The notes under the pieces: generated by a model
The model's input: the letters and a program-made list of their open reading frames with translations, nothing else
The model's database searches: none
What the model was told of the DNA's origin: nothing
Made by a program: the position numbers and the translations under genes
Source: Geobacter sp. UBA5735
GTDB lineage: Bacteria > Desulfobacterota > Desulfuromonadia > Geobacterales > Geobacteraceae
Assembly (NCBI GenBank): GCA_002419385.1
Contig: DIFZ01000011.1
Coordinates: 2,062-66,061 of the forward strand
Direction: 5' to 3'
Length of the DNA: 64,000 bases
Shown: positions 1-8,841 of the stretch, one piece after another
How positions within the stretch are numbered: position 1 is the first letter of the stretch
Layout: each line of letters begins with the position of its first letter

Positions 1-55
1 CCCTGCAAAATCGACAAAATCTGTCCTCACCCAGCCGAATTTTCGCTTCGATTTC

Positions 56-166
56 CTAAGTCCGACAGACTCCAGCGGCGGGCCTGCCACGCAGGGCGTC
101 AGCGACCTTCTGATGCATCTGTTCGAGCGATCCGGTAGTGTACACCCTGCCAACGATGAAATTCTC
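56..166 (-). other. Open in-frame segment after the MscS stop codon
   Basis: Reading the minus strand past the taa stop of the MscS gene, the same frame stays open for 36 codons to a tag stop. The segment begins ENFIVGRVYTTGSLEQ and has coding-like composition. It has no clear start of its own apart from a gtg at the VYTT position. It could be a lost C-terminal extension of the channel cut off by a recent stop, a tiny separate gene, or chance. I do not recognise it. The rest of bases 1-55 shows nothing I can name. Confidence 0.25.
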
Positions 167-1804
167 TTATCTTCTCATAGTATCTTCAGCTCCGTCAGCG
201 GGAGCGGCAAACCAGCGATCTTTCGGAACGATCGTCGGCTCGGACCGGTCCGCCTCATAATTCGGCGACATGATCTGGACGCCGTATTCATTGAAACAAT
301 CCTGAATATTCTGGTGCAGTCCCGAATAAAATGTCGCCATCGAATGAGGCGTATTCGTAGCTACGTTCAGTTCATAGGTGACATAAAAGTCATCGAGTGA
401 TTTCTGCAGAACGAAAGGGGCGGGTTCCCGCAGCAGGCCCGGCGTGCGCTCGGCGGCCATGAGCAGGAGCGCATGCACCTGGCGCCACGGCGCGTCATAG
501 CCGATGGTTAGCGAAGTATGGAGTAACAGGGGCTTTTCCTCAATCAGCGAGCTGTAATTGGTCACAGTGCTGTTAAGGATTGTGGAATTGGGAACGATTA
601 CCTCTTCGTTTTTGACAGTCTTCAGATGCGTCACCTGAAGCCGTATCCTGGTTACATCACCGAGAATATCGTTGATCCTGACCCTGTCGCCGACCTTGAA
701 AAGCCTCCGGTAGGTCATGGTGAACCCTGCCAGGATATTTGACACCGTTGACTGGGAGCCGAGCGAAAAGAGGACCCCGAGAAACAGCGAGACACCTTTG
801 AAGGCGGGAGAATCGGAGCCCGGCACATAGGGGAACGCCACTACGGCGGCGAAAGCGATGACAAGAAAGCGGAGAATCCTGTACGTGGGTTTTGCCCATT
901 CAGGGTAAAATCCCGAAAACGTTATGGTGCCCTGTTCGATTTGATCAAACAGCAGGCGCATGATCTTCAGGGCGTACCTCGTTACGATTGCCAGGACGAC
1001 GATAAACAGTAACTTCGGGATTTCATTCATGATGCCGGTGCCCATTACCTGTAAGGGGTCCAGCACGAAAGAAAGAATACGACCGGCAAGGGGCCTGGTC
1101 CAGGGAAACAGTCCAAGGGTGAAGTTGAGGAAGGCATACAGCAGAATCAGTATCAGCGCAAAATGGATAAATCTTGCTGTTCCGTGCACGAAAGCCCTGA
1201 CACGATCAACCTGAACGAGCTCCAGCGACTTTATCTGAATGGAATGCAGTTTATCCTTGTAGCGCGTGTCAATCAGAATATTCAGTTTGCGGAACAGCCT
1301 GTTGAGAAGAAAAATCAGCAGGATACCGATGATCGCTGCAACAACGCTATAGCCGACCGCATACAGTATAGTCTCCCTGCTGTAGTCAGTCCGGTACCTT
1401 TCAATGGAAGTCCGGATGGCTCCGACGTATTCTCCCGCCAGTTCCTGCCTCGTTTGACCTCTTTCCAAAGCATCACTGTCGAAAACGGACATGAGTGCCA
1501 GGTCGCCGGTAACGACATCCGTGGAGATGTCGCCATCAACCGCTTTGATGGAATCTGTGCGAACGGTAAGATCGTCAGCGGCTTTTTTTATCCTTCCCGA
1601 GATGAAGTGTGCCCGCACTTCAGATGAGAATGCCCCGATACCCCGGACGGAAAAAAGCTCTTTTCCATCGAGGGTGACCGGGGATATCTCCCGGACCGAT
1701 AGCTGCGGTTTAGCGGGAGGCGCCTTGTCCTTCGCCATGCAGCCGCATGGCGTCAGCATCAGCTGTAGCGCCGTGAATAAAATGACTAGTATGAAGTACG
1801 GCAT
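167..1804 (-). CDS. Mechanosensitive ion channel, MscS family
   Basis: The 545-residue protein starts with a signal-like hydrophobic segment (MPYFILVILFTALQLML), followed by a soluble, presumably periplasmic region to about residue 145. Several membrane helices follow (around 150-175, 205-235, 265-285 and 310-325). The MscS pore and beta domain is clear at about 335-430: a Gly/Ser-rich pore helix with LGSQSTVSNILAGF, then VGDRVRINDILGDVTRI and EEVIVPNSTILNSTVTNYS. Such channels release solutes on hypo-osmotic shock. A GAAAGG-like ribosome site precedes the atg. It is the last gene of a minus-strand run of envelope proteins, 61 bp after the hydrolase lipoprotein, and could share its transcript. 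Confidence 0.93.
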   Translation of the reverse strand: MPYFILVILFTALQLMLTPCGCMAKDKAPPAKPQLSVREISPVTLDGKELFSVRGIGAFSSEVRAHFISGRIKKAADDLTVRTDSIKAVDGDISTDVVTGDLALMSVFDSDALERGQTRQELAGEYVGAIRTSIERYRTDYSRETILYAVGYSVVAAIIGILLIFLLNRLFRKLNILIDTRYKDKLHSIQIKSLELVQVDRVRAFVHGTARFIHFALILILLYAFLNFTLGLFPWTRPLAGRILSFVLDPLQVMGTGIMNEIPKLLFIVVLAIVTRYALKIMRLLFDQIEQGTITFSGFYPEWAKPTYRILRFLVIAFAAVVAFPYVPGSDSPAFKGVSLFLGVLFSLGSQSTVSNILAGFTMTYRRLFKVGDRVRINDILGDVTRIRLQVTHLKTVKNEEVIVPNSTILNSTVTNYSSLIEEKPLLLHTSLTIGYDAPWRQVHALLLMAAERTPGLLREPAPFVLQKSLDDFYVTYELNVATNTPHSMATFYSGLHQNIQDCFNEYGVQIMSPNYEADRSEPTIVPKDRWFAAPADGAEDTMRR

Positions 1805-1865
1805 GTCGTGTGAATACCTTTCATTCTTACGTATCAGGGGAGTATGCTCGCATTACCTCAAACAA

Positions 1866-3809
1866 TCAGGGTGTCTGCTCCGCGCTTGTCGTCGGAGGCG
1901 CTGAAACCGCCGGTTCCTGAAGCGGTTCCGCGTTTGCGGGCCCGGCTACCTGGACACCCAGGTGTTCCATGAGAATTCGCCGGACCTCCTCGATGGTAAA
2001 AGGGTGACCCTGGCAGGAGTGGGGGGAACGAACGACGAACTCCGATGCCACTCCGTCGATGTGGGCGCTCTGATACTCGACCACTCCGTCGTTTCCGGTC
2101 TCGATCTCCATGTCGGGCAGCACCGAGATGATGGAGTGTCCCGTCACCTGCGGCTCCAAGGGGAGTTTGACAAGGGACTGGAGCAAGGGGTTTTCCGCCG
2201 ACATTCCATCGATGCTGGTCGGGACCCTGTCGCGTACCGAGGCCGGCATTTTTAGCTGGGTGAAGAGCTTGTTGTAGAGGCCGCCCTTAAAGAGCAGATC
2301 TACCGGGCTCGTCACGACCTTCCTGACCAGGTTCCGGACCCAGTTTTTGGTCAGGAAGCTCCCCCGGTGCGGGGTTGAAATGAAGACTGCCCGCGTAACA
2401 AAGGGCAGCGGTTCAAAGAGCAGCATGCGACGGAGCAGATCTTTGATCTCCGGGTCAGCGTCCAGTTCGTCGAGCTTCTTGTCACTAAGTACGTTCCAGA
2501 GCTCGTTCCCCGGTGCCACTGTCGCCATTTTGGTCAGAAGCCCCCCCTGGCTGTGGCCGATCACCACCATCTGCCTCATGGCCGGGTCTTGCCCGGTCGG
2601 ATCGAGCTGTGCGACCAGGCCGGACAGGGTTTCACGCAATTGCACCGCGGAGAGGAGTACCAAGTTGTTGCTGTTGTACTGAAAAAACCAGAACTGGTAG
2701 CGTTTGCGGATCACCGGGTCGGCACGGAGGGTATTGAGCATTTCAGCCCACCAGACCGGGCTGCTGGCCGTGCCGTGGACGAAGACCACCGGAATCCGCC
2801 CCGGCTCGTAGGGCTGGATGAGGATCAGGGGGTTGCTGATATGTGCGGCACTTAGAAAACGACTGACGCCGGCGCGCCAGATTTTTTTATTGTCGAGACG
2901 GTAGGCCAACGGCGCGGTTGAGTCGGTTTCCAGGGGGACGGAGCGATCGTTGACCTTTACCTCGGTATCATCATAGGCGGAGTAGAATTCCAGTGTCGCA
3001 CTGTCCGTTCCGCTTGCGAGTTCCTTTACCCCTCCTGGTACCCGGAGGAAGGCGGTCACCGGCAGTGCCCCGCCATTGGGTGATTCCGGGCTTTTCGGGG
3101 TTAGCGCGATGAGCGGCAGGCCCAGGCCGGGAGAGCGGTTGCGGACTGTTAAGCCGTGGATGTCAAAGGAGTCAGCCGGCAGGAACGACTCGATATTATC
3201 CAGCTTCCAGGCGAGTGTTTCCGGTTTCAACGTTATGTTCAGCTCGCCCACCGGGAGCTTCCGCGGCCCGCTCCTGAACTCCAGGCCACCGTCCCTTTTT
3301 TGGGGGAATGCACGCCACAGGGCGCGGTTATAGAGGTCGCACGCCTCACGGAAACGGATGTCGAAGGCAGTCGGCGGGGGGGCCGTGCCGTCGCCCAGCA
3401 GATAGAGGTAGGCATAGATCGCCGATTGGAGGAAGGAGTCATACGCTTGAAGTGAAAGGTTAAAGAGAAGCCGTTCACCTTCCAGATAGCTCAGTTCCGC
3501 CAGGGCGAAGAGGATGTCCCTTCGATCATCGTGGACGGCTGTTTCATGGAGCGTCTTGATAGCGTCCTGAGGTTTATCGCGAAACGTCTCCGTCAGGTTG
3601 TACCGTTGCAGCACCGCCTTGGCACTGTTGCTGACAACTTTCTGGTTCAGAGGGTTGACGGTGCTCAACCGGTAGGACTTCTCGGCAGACACTTTGGTCA
3701 CGCCCACGGGGGTGGCACATCCGGCCAGGAGGCCGAGCAGCAGTAGCAGAGTCAGGCAGCGGAACATGAGCAGCGAACAGCGGCTTGATAGCTTCGTTGT
3801 CTCTTTCAT
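1866..3809 (-). CDS. Alpha/beta-hydrolase lipoprotein
   Basis: This 647-residue protein has a lipoprotein signal ending in LLAGC (Cys31), so it is probably anchored in the envelope. The second half is an alpha/beta-hydrolase: VVFVHGTASSPVWW is the oxyanion region, VVIGHSQGG holds the nucleophile serine elbow, and a late His in SPHSCQGHPF could complete the triad. The first half (about 40-330) is not recognised. The fold suggests a lipase or esterase, but no substrate can be read from the sequence. The start lies 9 bp after the stop of the DUF4105 gene, so the two are almost certainly co-transcribed. Confidence 0.88.
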   Translation of the reverse strand: MKETTKLSSRCSLLMFRCLTLLLLLGLLAGCATPVGVTKVSAEKSYRLSTVNPLNQKVVSNSAKAVLQRYNLTETFRDKPQDAIKTLHETAVHDDRRDILFALAELSYLEGERLLFNLSLQAYDSFLQSAIYAYLYLLGDGTAPPPTAFDIRFREACDLYNRALWRAFPQKRDGGLEFRSGPRKLPVGELNITLKPETLAWKLDNIESFLPADSFDIHGLTVRNRSPGLGLPLIALTPKSPESPNGGALPVTAFLRVPGGVKELASGTDSATLEFYSAYDDTEVKVNDRSVPLETDSTAPLAYRLDNKKIWRAGVSRFLSAAHISNPLILIQPYEPGRIPVVFVHGTASSPVWWAEMLNTLRADPVIRKRYQFWFFQYNSNNLVLLSAVQLRETLSGLVAQLDPTGQDPAMRQMVVIGHSQGGLLTKMATVAPGNELWNVLSDKKLDELDADPEIKDLLRRMLLFEPLPFVTRAVFISTPHRGSFLTKNWVRNLVRKVVTSPVDLLFKGGLYNKLFTQLKMPASVRDRVPTSIDGMSAENPLLQSLVKLPLEPQVTGHSIISVLPDMEIETGNDGVVEYQSAHIDGVASEFVVRSPHSCQGHPFTIEEVRRILMEHLGVQVAGPANAEPLQEPAVSAPPTTSAEQTP

Positions 3810-3818
3810 AGGTGTCTT

Positions 3819-4853
3819 TTACCTTTCCATTCCGGGCAATCCCTCACGGATGCGCCGGGAAAAGTCGGAAGCCTTGTCTGCCCGCTGTGCGCGGGCATTG
3901 ATGTAGCTCCGCTCCTTCAGTTCGGCGAACGGCAGGCTGGTATCCAACGTGCCACGCTCGTACATCATCTCGTCAAGGAATCCGTTGACGATGATTCGCA
4001 AGTCGAATTTTGCATTCCGGGCATAGGGTGCGGTGTGTCCCCGGATGTTGGTGGTGCAGTTGCTGATGAGGGCGTTGTACCACTGGGCCTGGTCATATAT
4101 CCGGTTGACTTCCCGCAGATAGTCGAGGAACACCTTGCGTACCAGTTCCGGCTCTGCCTTCAGCCGATAGAGATAGACATCCTCCTTGCGGTAATTGGTC
4201 CGCAGTCGCACCACGTCCCGCTCATCAGCCACAATATAGGTGAGCTCGTACTGCTTGAAAAAGCCCTTGACTGCTGAGTACTCCTCGCCCTTTTCCTTGC
4301 GGGTCTCGATGGAGAAGCAGACCTGTCCCTGTCCCTCGAAGCCGAAACTGAGCATGGTGTGGGCGATGTACGGCGACCCCCAGTAGATCAGGAACAGGTC
4401 GACACTCTTCAGCTTCGCCAGGTCAAAGGTCTGGTCGTAGTAGTGGCAGGTATAGTCGGTTTCGCTCCGGTAGTCGCAATTCCGGATGTTGTGGATGGTG
4501 ACCTTCTCACCCGCGACGGTTGCCCGGGGAAGCACCGCCACGTCAGGTTGCCACTCCCGGGTATTGGACGGGGGAATGGTGATCCACCAGGCGACAAGAA
4601 GAGCGAAGAGACAGAGGGAGGCGATGACTCCCCGCCGCCGGGGACGCAGCAGCAGCGGAAGGAGCAGGGCTATGGCGCCGAACGCCCCGGCCGCCCATGG
4701 CCGCAGGGAAGCTGGGAGGTTGGAGTACAGGATGGCCATGATCCCCCAACCGGTCAGCAGCAGCAGAAGCAGCCAGATGAAAATCCAGCCGATTACCCTG
4801 CCGGCTCGGGCGGGACGTCCTGTTATTCGTGAATCAGAAGACCTGCGTGACAT
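3819..4853 (-). CDS. DUF4105 (Lnb N-terminal periplasmic type) membrane protein
   Basis: I place the start at the atg giving MSRRSSDSR, because GGGAG lies 5 nt upstream; an upstream ttg start would add 13 residues without a ribosome site. The protein has about 344 residues, with three hydrophobic helices in the first 100 (IFIWLLLLLLTGW, the AFGAIALLLPLLL stretch, and IASLCLFALLVAWWI). An exported domain follows with WQPDV, IRNCDYRSETDYT, IYWGSPYIAHTMLSF and a conserved-looking NCTTNIRGH. These features match the DUF4105 family, whose biochemical role is not settled. The Cys/His/Asn pattern suggests a papain-like fold, but this is inference. Confidence 0.82.
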   Translation of the reverse strand: MSRRSSDSRITGRPARAGRVIGWIFIWLLLLLLTGWGIMAILYSNLPASLRPWAAGAFGAIALLLPLLLRPRRRGVIASLCLFALLVAWWITIPPSNTREWQPDVAVLPRATVAGEKVTIHNIRNCDYRSETDYTCHYYDQTFDLAKLKSVDLFLIYWGSPYIAHTMLSFGFEGQGQVCFSIETRKEKGEEYSAVKGFFKQYELTYIVADERDVVRLRTNYRKEDVYLYRLKAEPELVRKVFLDYLREVNRIYDQAQWYNALISNCTTNIRGHTAPYARNAKFDLRIIVNGFLDEMMYERGTLDTSLPFAELKERSYINARAQRADKASDFSRRIREGLPGMER

Positions 4854-4915
4854 GGGTACTCCCGGTATCTCAAGGTAGAATGCCTGCCGCAAACAGGTGC
4901 TGGTCCGACAGGTTC

Positions 4916-5977
4916 CTAGCCTGCCGGGATGGTGACGATCGGCGCGGCTTCTTTTCCGCTGGTCTCGGTCAGGCTGAAGATCATCATGATGAAGGCGAAC
5001 ATCCTCTTTGATGCCAGATCCCGGTCATCGATCCAGTACCACCAGCCGCGGTAGGCGATCGCCGCGTAGGCGTCGTCCGGCTTGCCGGGGGAGCTCTTGA
5101 TCCGAATGAGCGGCATGAGCGGTGTCCCTGACGGGTCTTTCTCGATCATGGTGGGGCCTACACGCTTTTCCTCCACATGGGAGGCCGGTACCTCCATCTG
5201 CGCGGAGAAGTCGATCAGTATTTCCAGGACTGAGCGGGTCAACAGGGCAAGTTCCTGGTTGTCGCCGGGAATCGCGCCATAGGAGACCCGGAATTCGCGC
5301 GACAGCGGATCAAGCCCGAGGATTTTCCTGACGGCCAGGATTTCGTCCTCCGTCTCTTTGGTGACTTTACCCCTGAAGGCGAGGAGCGTTCCCTCGCCTT
5401 TTTCTTTCCCTTTCACGACCCGGAACCCTACCGCGCCGGAATCCTGTACCCTGCGCAGAGCTGCCAGGAGCGGGTAGAACTCGGAGTCTGCGTTTCGGGC
5501 GCGTGCCGCCCCGTGAAAGCTGTTGCGGATGCCGTTTACGGAGTGAGACAGTACGCGCAGGACCAGATCGATGGGGTAGCCGGCCTGAATCAGGCTGAGG
5601 ACGGCGGTAGGGGGAATCGGCGTCATGAGGTTACGGGTGAATTTGTCTCCCGAGAGCGGACTGTAGGTGATGGTGGGGCGGTCGGTGTACTTGCCGGAGA
5701 GTCCGGCCTGCCAGATGTCGGTCGGTGTAGTCCAGGTAAATCCGCCGGAGATCTGGCTCTCCAGGGCGTACTGGTTGATCACCGAAACCACATCAAGGAA
5801 AACCGGTGGTTCGCCATAGCGGAGTCCCACCAGATTCTTGAGCATCTGGCTCTTCCAGGATTCGGTCAAGGCGCTGGTATATTCAAACCGATCCCGGTTG
5901 ACGGTGTGAGGGCCGATGCCTGCGCAGCCGGCAACCAGCAGAGTCGCGACGGCAATGATCAAATGCCTGAAATTCAT
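4916..5977 (-). CDS. Lipoprotein of unknown function
   Basis: The 353-residue product begins with a lipoprotein signal, LLVAGCAG (Cys18), and is probably attached to the envelope. The mature part is soluble-looking, with a conserved-looking start (TESWKSQMLKNLVGLRYGEPPVFLDV) and a later segment rich in Arg and Lys around 190-215. I do not recognise a family with confidence. A strong GAGGAGG ribosome site precedes the atg. It lies 62 bp upstream of the DUF4105 gene on the same strand and appears to be the first gene of a four-gene unit ending with the MscS channel. The terminator at 6031-6069 separates it from the DUF3313 gene upstream. Confidence 0.8.
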   Translation of the reverse strand: MNFRHLIIAVATLLVAGCAGIGPHTVNRDRFEYTSALTESWKSQMLKNLVGLRYGEPPVFLDVVSVINQYALESQISGGFTWTTPTDIWQAGLSGKYTDRPTITYSPLSGDKFTRNLMTPIPPTAVLSLIQAGYPIDLVLRVLSHSVNGIRNSFHGAARARNADSEFYPLLAALRRVQDSGAVGFRVVKGKEKGEGTLLAFRGKVTKETEDEILAVRKILGLDPLSREFRVSYGAIPGDNQELALLTRSVLEILIDFSAQMEVPASHVEEKRVGPTMIEKDPSGTPLMPLIRIKSSPGKPDDAYAAIAYRGWWYWIDDRDLASKRMFAFIMMIFSLTETSGKEAAPIVTIPAG

Positions 5978-6030
5978 GGTCTACCTGCCTCCTCGTTGCC
6001 GGGCAACGGGGCTGTGAATCAAATTCGGCT

Positions 6031-6069
6031 CAAAAAACACCCCGCTTCCCCGGGTGGGGAAGCGGGGTG
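6031..6069 (-). terminator. Strong rho-independent terminator
   Basis: On the minus strand, a near-perfect 14-bp GC-rich stem (CACCCCGCTTCCCC against GGGGAAGCGGGGTG) with a short loop is followed at once by six T residues. It sits just after the stop of the DUF3313 lipoprotein gene and before the next operon. Confidence 0.92.
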
Positions 6070-6076
6070 AAACGGG

Positions 6077-6874
6077 CTAGAAAGGTCTCAGGGTGAATGG
6101 CGTCGGATCCGTGACCGACTCTCCCGGTTTCCGGTTGGCGATCTGCACGAACTGCTCGGCCCACTGGTCCATGATGCCCTTGGCGGGACCGTACCAGGTG
6201 AGGCGAGTCAGATCGATCGGGCCGACGTCCTGCATGTCCCGATCGGCAAAGGTGGCAACCACCTCGCCGGTCTGCAAATCGCGCAGGCGTCCCTCGAACG
6301 CTGCGGTGCGCTTGTTGACGGCGCCGGCCGCCACGCCGCCGCCGGGCACCAGCCAACCGGCCGCATGCAAGACCGGTTGCGAAGGATTGATCTCAATCAG
6401 CGCGAGTTCCAGGCTCAGGGTTCCCGGCATAGGCATTCCCGGATTTTCGATGACCTGGAAACGCTTATTGGGGTCTTCGTTGAACTGTTTCACAACCTCG
6501 TCGTGGAAGTAGACGGCCAGGTCTTCGATATCCTTTTTCACATCGCTGACCCAGCTGGCCGAACCGGCTTTATGGAGCCAATCCATTTCCATCATGTAGT
6601 CGGTGTTGACCGGTGCGACGACCAGGTTACGGTAGTCTTTCTTGTCAAAATCTGCTTTGATCCAGACTTTCTGAAACGGCAGATCATAGCGCCTGCTCTG
6701 TAGCTCGGGGTTTGCTATGAAACCGGCATCCGGCGCCGGTTCAACGGCGGCGGCCTTCATGTCGTTTGCAGCCGAACGCGAGCTTGCGCAGCCTGCGAGG
6801 GTTGCGCCGAGCAGGCAGAACAGGGTAATCAGTACGACAGGGACTCTTTGCACTTCGTTGCCAGATGTTTTCAT
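6077..6874 (-). CDS. DUF3313 family lipoprotein
   Basis: The product has 265 residues. It has a lipoprotein signal with LLGATLAGC (Cys28), then a domain containing DKKDYRNLVVAPVNTDYM, a beta-rich middle (LSLELALIEINPS) and a Gly-rich loop (GWLVPGGGVAAGAVNKRTAAFEG). This pattern matches the DUF3313 family of exported lipoproteins. The role is unknown. A GGAGGAAAC ribosome site lies directly before the atg, and transcription ends at the terminator just downstream. A second, more divergent DUF3313 gene lies at 28217. Confidence 0.82.
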   Translation of the reverse strand: MKTSGNEVQRVPVVLITLFCLLGATLAGCASSRSAANDMKAAAVEPAPDAGFIANPELQSRRYDLPFQKVWIKADFDKKDYRNLVVAPVNTDYMMEMDWLHKAGSASWVSDVKKDIEDLAVYFHDEVVKQFNEDPNKRFQVIENPGMPMPGTLSLELALIEINPSQPVLHAAGWLVPGGGVAAGAVNKRTAAFEGRLRDLQTGEVVATFADRDMQDVGPIDLTRLTWYGPAKGIMDQWAEQFVQIANRKPGESVTDPTPFTLRPF

Positions 6875-6913
6875 GTTTCCTCCACGTAATGTTGTTTCAA
6901 CGCGTACCGTCTT

Positions 6914-7393
6914 TTACTGTACCAGCGGCACCTCTGCTGCGAGTTCGTAGTGCAGGGCAGCGCGGATCTTGTTCTCAATTTGCAGATAACGGGCCGCCTT
7001 GATGGCGGGAACGGCCTTGTACAATTTCGGCACGAACGACTTCTTCATCGCCGCTTCAGCCGCGTCTATCGAGACCATCTCGTTGATCAACTTCTTGGCC
7101 TTGGCGTCTGTTAGCGAATCGTTGTTGTAGTCGGCGGCATAGCTTTCTATCAGCGCTGCGACCCTTTTGTTGAGTTTCTTCAGCTCTGCCTGATAGGCAT
7201 CATAGATCGGCCAGAATTTTTTGGCTTCAGGGTCAGTGAGGTTCATGTTGGCTGCCACCAGCAGCTTCTTGTCGGCCCTGATTTTTTCCAGCAGGATCTG
7301 CATGTCGCTGTCGGACGGTTGCTCCGCGGCGATAGCCGGTACGGAAACGGAGAGGGCAAAGACCAGCATGAGGAAGAGTGCAATTTTTTTCAT
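6914..7393 (-). CDS. Small exported helical protein, unknown function
   Basis: The product has 159 residues. It has a cleavable signal (KKIALFLMLVFALSVSVPAIAA) and a mature part that looks almost wholly helical and charged, with NLTDPEAKKFWPIYDAYQAELKKLNKR. The layout recalls small periplasmic helical proteins of the Spy/CpxP type, but the hallmark LTxxQ motifs are not clear, so this is only a resemblance. It lies 40 bp upstream of the DUF3313 gene on the same strand and probably shares its transcript. Confidence 0.78.
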   Translation of the reverse strand: MKKIALFLMLVFALSVSVPAIAAEQPSDSDMQILLEKIRADKKLLVAANMNLTDPEAKKFWPIYDAYQAELKKLNKRVAALIESYAADYNNDSLTDAKAKKLINEMVSIDAAEAAMKKSFVPKLYKAVPAIKAARYLQIENKIRAALHYELAAEVPLVQ

Positions 7394-7460
7394 AGTTGTT
7401 GATTCCTTTCTTGTTTGATTCTGGTTATGGTTATGGTGCTGTGAGTGTACTAACTGAAAT

Positions 7461-7862
7461 TCAGGGGCTTATGCACGAACCGAACACGACAAAACTTTCG
7501 CCATCTCCGGATGCGCTCAGGGTAAGGTTACCGGATTTTTCCCCTACGGCTATGCTCCAACCTCGCTTTTCCGTCCCGTGAAGGACCAGCATGTCGTCCA
7601 CGTTGTCCACATATTTGAAGGGAGTCACCCGGGCAACGTTCTTGTCGAGAGATTTTATGGTTTTGTCCTTCAGGTCGATCCGAATGAATTGCGGAAGTTC
7701 CGTTTCCCGGACAGACGATTCCCTGCAGCCATTCTCCACGGTGCACACGAAAACCTTCGTCAAAGCGCAGGTCCGGGAGCTTTCCGCTCCCGAGGTGAAA
7801 GGTACGGGGAATGAGACGAAAAGAACAAGTGAAGCTAAGAGAATAGTGGTACGTCTGGTCAT
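7461..7862 (-). CDS. Small exported protein, unknown function
   Basis: The product has 133 residues with a signal sequence (ILLASLVLFVSFPVPFTSGAE). The mature part is short and beta-rich, with four Cys residues (CALTKVFVC, NGCRES and GSCISP) that could form two disulfides in the periplasm. A GGGAGG site 8 nt before the atg supports the start. The C-terminal part (WSIAVGEKSGNLTLSASGDGE) resembles small beta-sandwich proteins, but I cannot name a family. Confidence 0.72.
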   Translation of the reverse strand: MTRRTTILLASLVLFVSFPVPFTSGAESSRTCALTKVFVCTVENGCRESSVRETELPQFIRIDLKDKTIKSLDKNVARVTPFKYVDNVDDMLVLHGTEKRGWSIAVGEKSGNLTLSASGDGESFVVFGSCISP

Positions 7863-7907
7863 GATAGTTTCCTCCCGAGGGGAAAGGGTCTATGAATTTG
7901 TCCGGAG

Positions 7908-8411
7908 CTACTTTACCGTATAGCCGCGTCCTTCCATGCAGGCTCCCCAGGCCCTGTTGTAGCCATTGCGCTGCTGCTCATACCCGGCAGCCTGCTGCTC
8001 TGCGTATTGCTGCTGCTCCTGAGTGCTTTTCGCCCGGCGCGCTCCCCCGATGATCCCTCCTGAAGCAGCGCCAATGGCAGCGCCTGTTCCGGCGTCACCG
8101 GCAATCGCTCCAACTGCTGCTCCCAGTAACGCTCCACCGGCGGCCCCCTTAAGTGCGCCTCCCTTTGTCGAGGGTGGCGGGGCAGTCGCGGTGGGCGCCT
8201 GCATCGGGTCAAAGCCGGTCTGACCTTTGGCCCACTGGTAGCAGGAATATTTATCTTGCTCCATTTTTTTGTTGCTCTGCCCCTGGGTCGGATACACATA
8301 CGGATCCTGAGCAAATGCGACAGGAACCGAAAGCCCTGCAATGATAAATGCCGCAGCGACAATCCCGGACGAATGCAGCAATGAGCAATAGCTTGGTCTC
8401 TTTTTCTTCAT
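7908..8411 (-). CDS. Glycine-zipper protein, exported
   Basis: The product has 167 residues. A signal segment (GIVAAAFIIAGLSVPVAFAQ) is followed by YPTQGQSNKKMEQDKYSCYQWA. Then comes a Gly/Ala-rich zipper (GGALKGAAGGALLGAAVGAIAG and AAIGAASGGIIGGARRA, about residues 87-128) and a Gln/Tyr-rich tail ending in CMEGRGYTVK. Glycine zippers of this type sit in or near membranes. AGGAG lies 6 nt upstream of the atg. The gene appears to be driven by the promoter-like element at 8549-8567 and the paired dyads at 8667-8697. Confidence 0.82.
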   Translation of the reverse strand: MKKKRPSYCSLLHSSGIVAAAFIIAGLSVPVAFAQDPYVYPTQGQSNKKMEQDKYSCYQWAKGQTGFDPMQAPTATAPPPSTKGGALKGAAGGALLGAAVGAIAGDAGTGAAIGAASGGIIGGARRAKSTQEQQQYAEQQAAGYEQQRNGYNRAWGACMEGRGYTVK

Positions 8412-8548
8412 GGCGTGCTCCTATACTAGTTCTCAGTAAAAAAACATGGTTACCGTTTGGCCACACTAAAAAGGAGCGGACCAAAGTTGTTGCATGGTTC
8501 TGACCGTTTCCGGCCAAATCTGGCGGACAGTGTTTCGGTTCTGCTGTA

Positions 8549-8567
8549 TATCCGATATCTGTGCCAA
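8549..8567 (-). promoter_or_regulatory. Promoter-like 19-mer upstream of the glycine-zipper gene
   Basis: The minus strand reads TTGGCACAGATATCGGATA. It closely matches elements upstream of the two ABM genes (TTGGCACGAAATTCGGATA and TTGGCACGAAACTCGGATA). The TTGGCAC half looks like a sigma-54 -24 box. The -12 half has GG where GC is usual, so the sigma factor is uncertain. It lies 138 bp from the start codon and about 115 bp from the centre of the paired dyads. Confidence 0.5.
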
Positions 8568-8666
8568 GTGGTTCAACAGGTTTGACTTTCGTTCTATTAT
8601 GCTGCAATAACTCGGAAAAAATGCTTTGAGGGTGGATGGGTCTTGCTGGAAGGCTGCGTCTGTGGG

Positions 8667-8697
8667 GCGATATATCGCCTTTAGTACGATATATCGT
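8667..8697. promoter_or_regulatory. Paired CGAnATnTCG dyads (operator or enhancer 1)
   Basis: Two perfect 12-bp palindromes, GCGATATATCGC and ACGATATATCGT, are separated by 7 bp (19 bp centre to centre, close to two helical turns). They lie between the divergent glycine-zipper gene and the sigma-54 activator gene. The same pair recurs at 11104, 27650 and 53809. Confidence 0.65.
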
Positions 8698-8780
8698 CTC
8701 TTCATTGTTCAGGCGGTGAAAATCGCGGCAAGGTGACCGGCTGAAGTTGTACCTGTGCATTGGCCTGACGGTCTTGGTGC

Positions 8781-8796
8781 GTACCATATATCGTAC
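8781..8796. promoter_or_regulatory. Single related dyad near the activator promoter
   Basis: GTACCATATATCGTAC is a nearly perfect 16-bp dyad (one mismatched pair) whose core differs from CGAnATnTCG by one base. It lies directly upstream of the possible sigma-70 promoter at 8814-8841, where a bound regulator could act in autoregulation. Confidence 0.4.
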
Positions 8797-8813
8797 ATTC
8801 ATGCAGGGTGTGT

Positions 8814-8841
8814 TTGTGTATTGTTAAAGAAACGCTATAGT
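8814..8841 (+). promoter_or_regulatory. Possible sigma-70 promoter for the activator gene
   Basis: TTGTGT and TATAGT are spaced by 16 bp. The -10 box is good and the -35 box is weak. The promoter would give a leader of about 130 nt before the atg at 8980. The rest of 8412-8980 shows no gene I can support. Confidence 0.35.
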
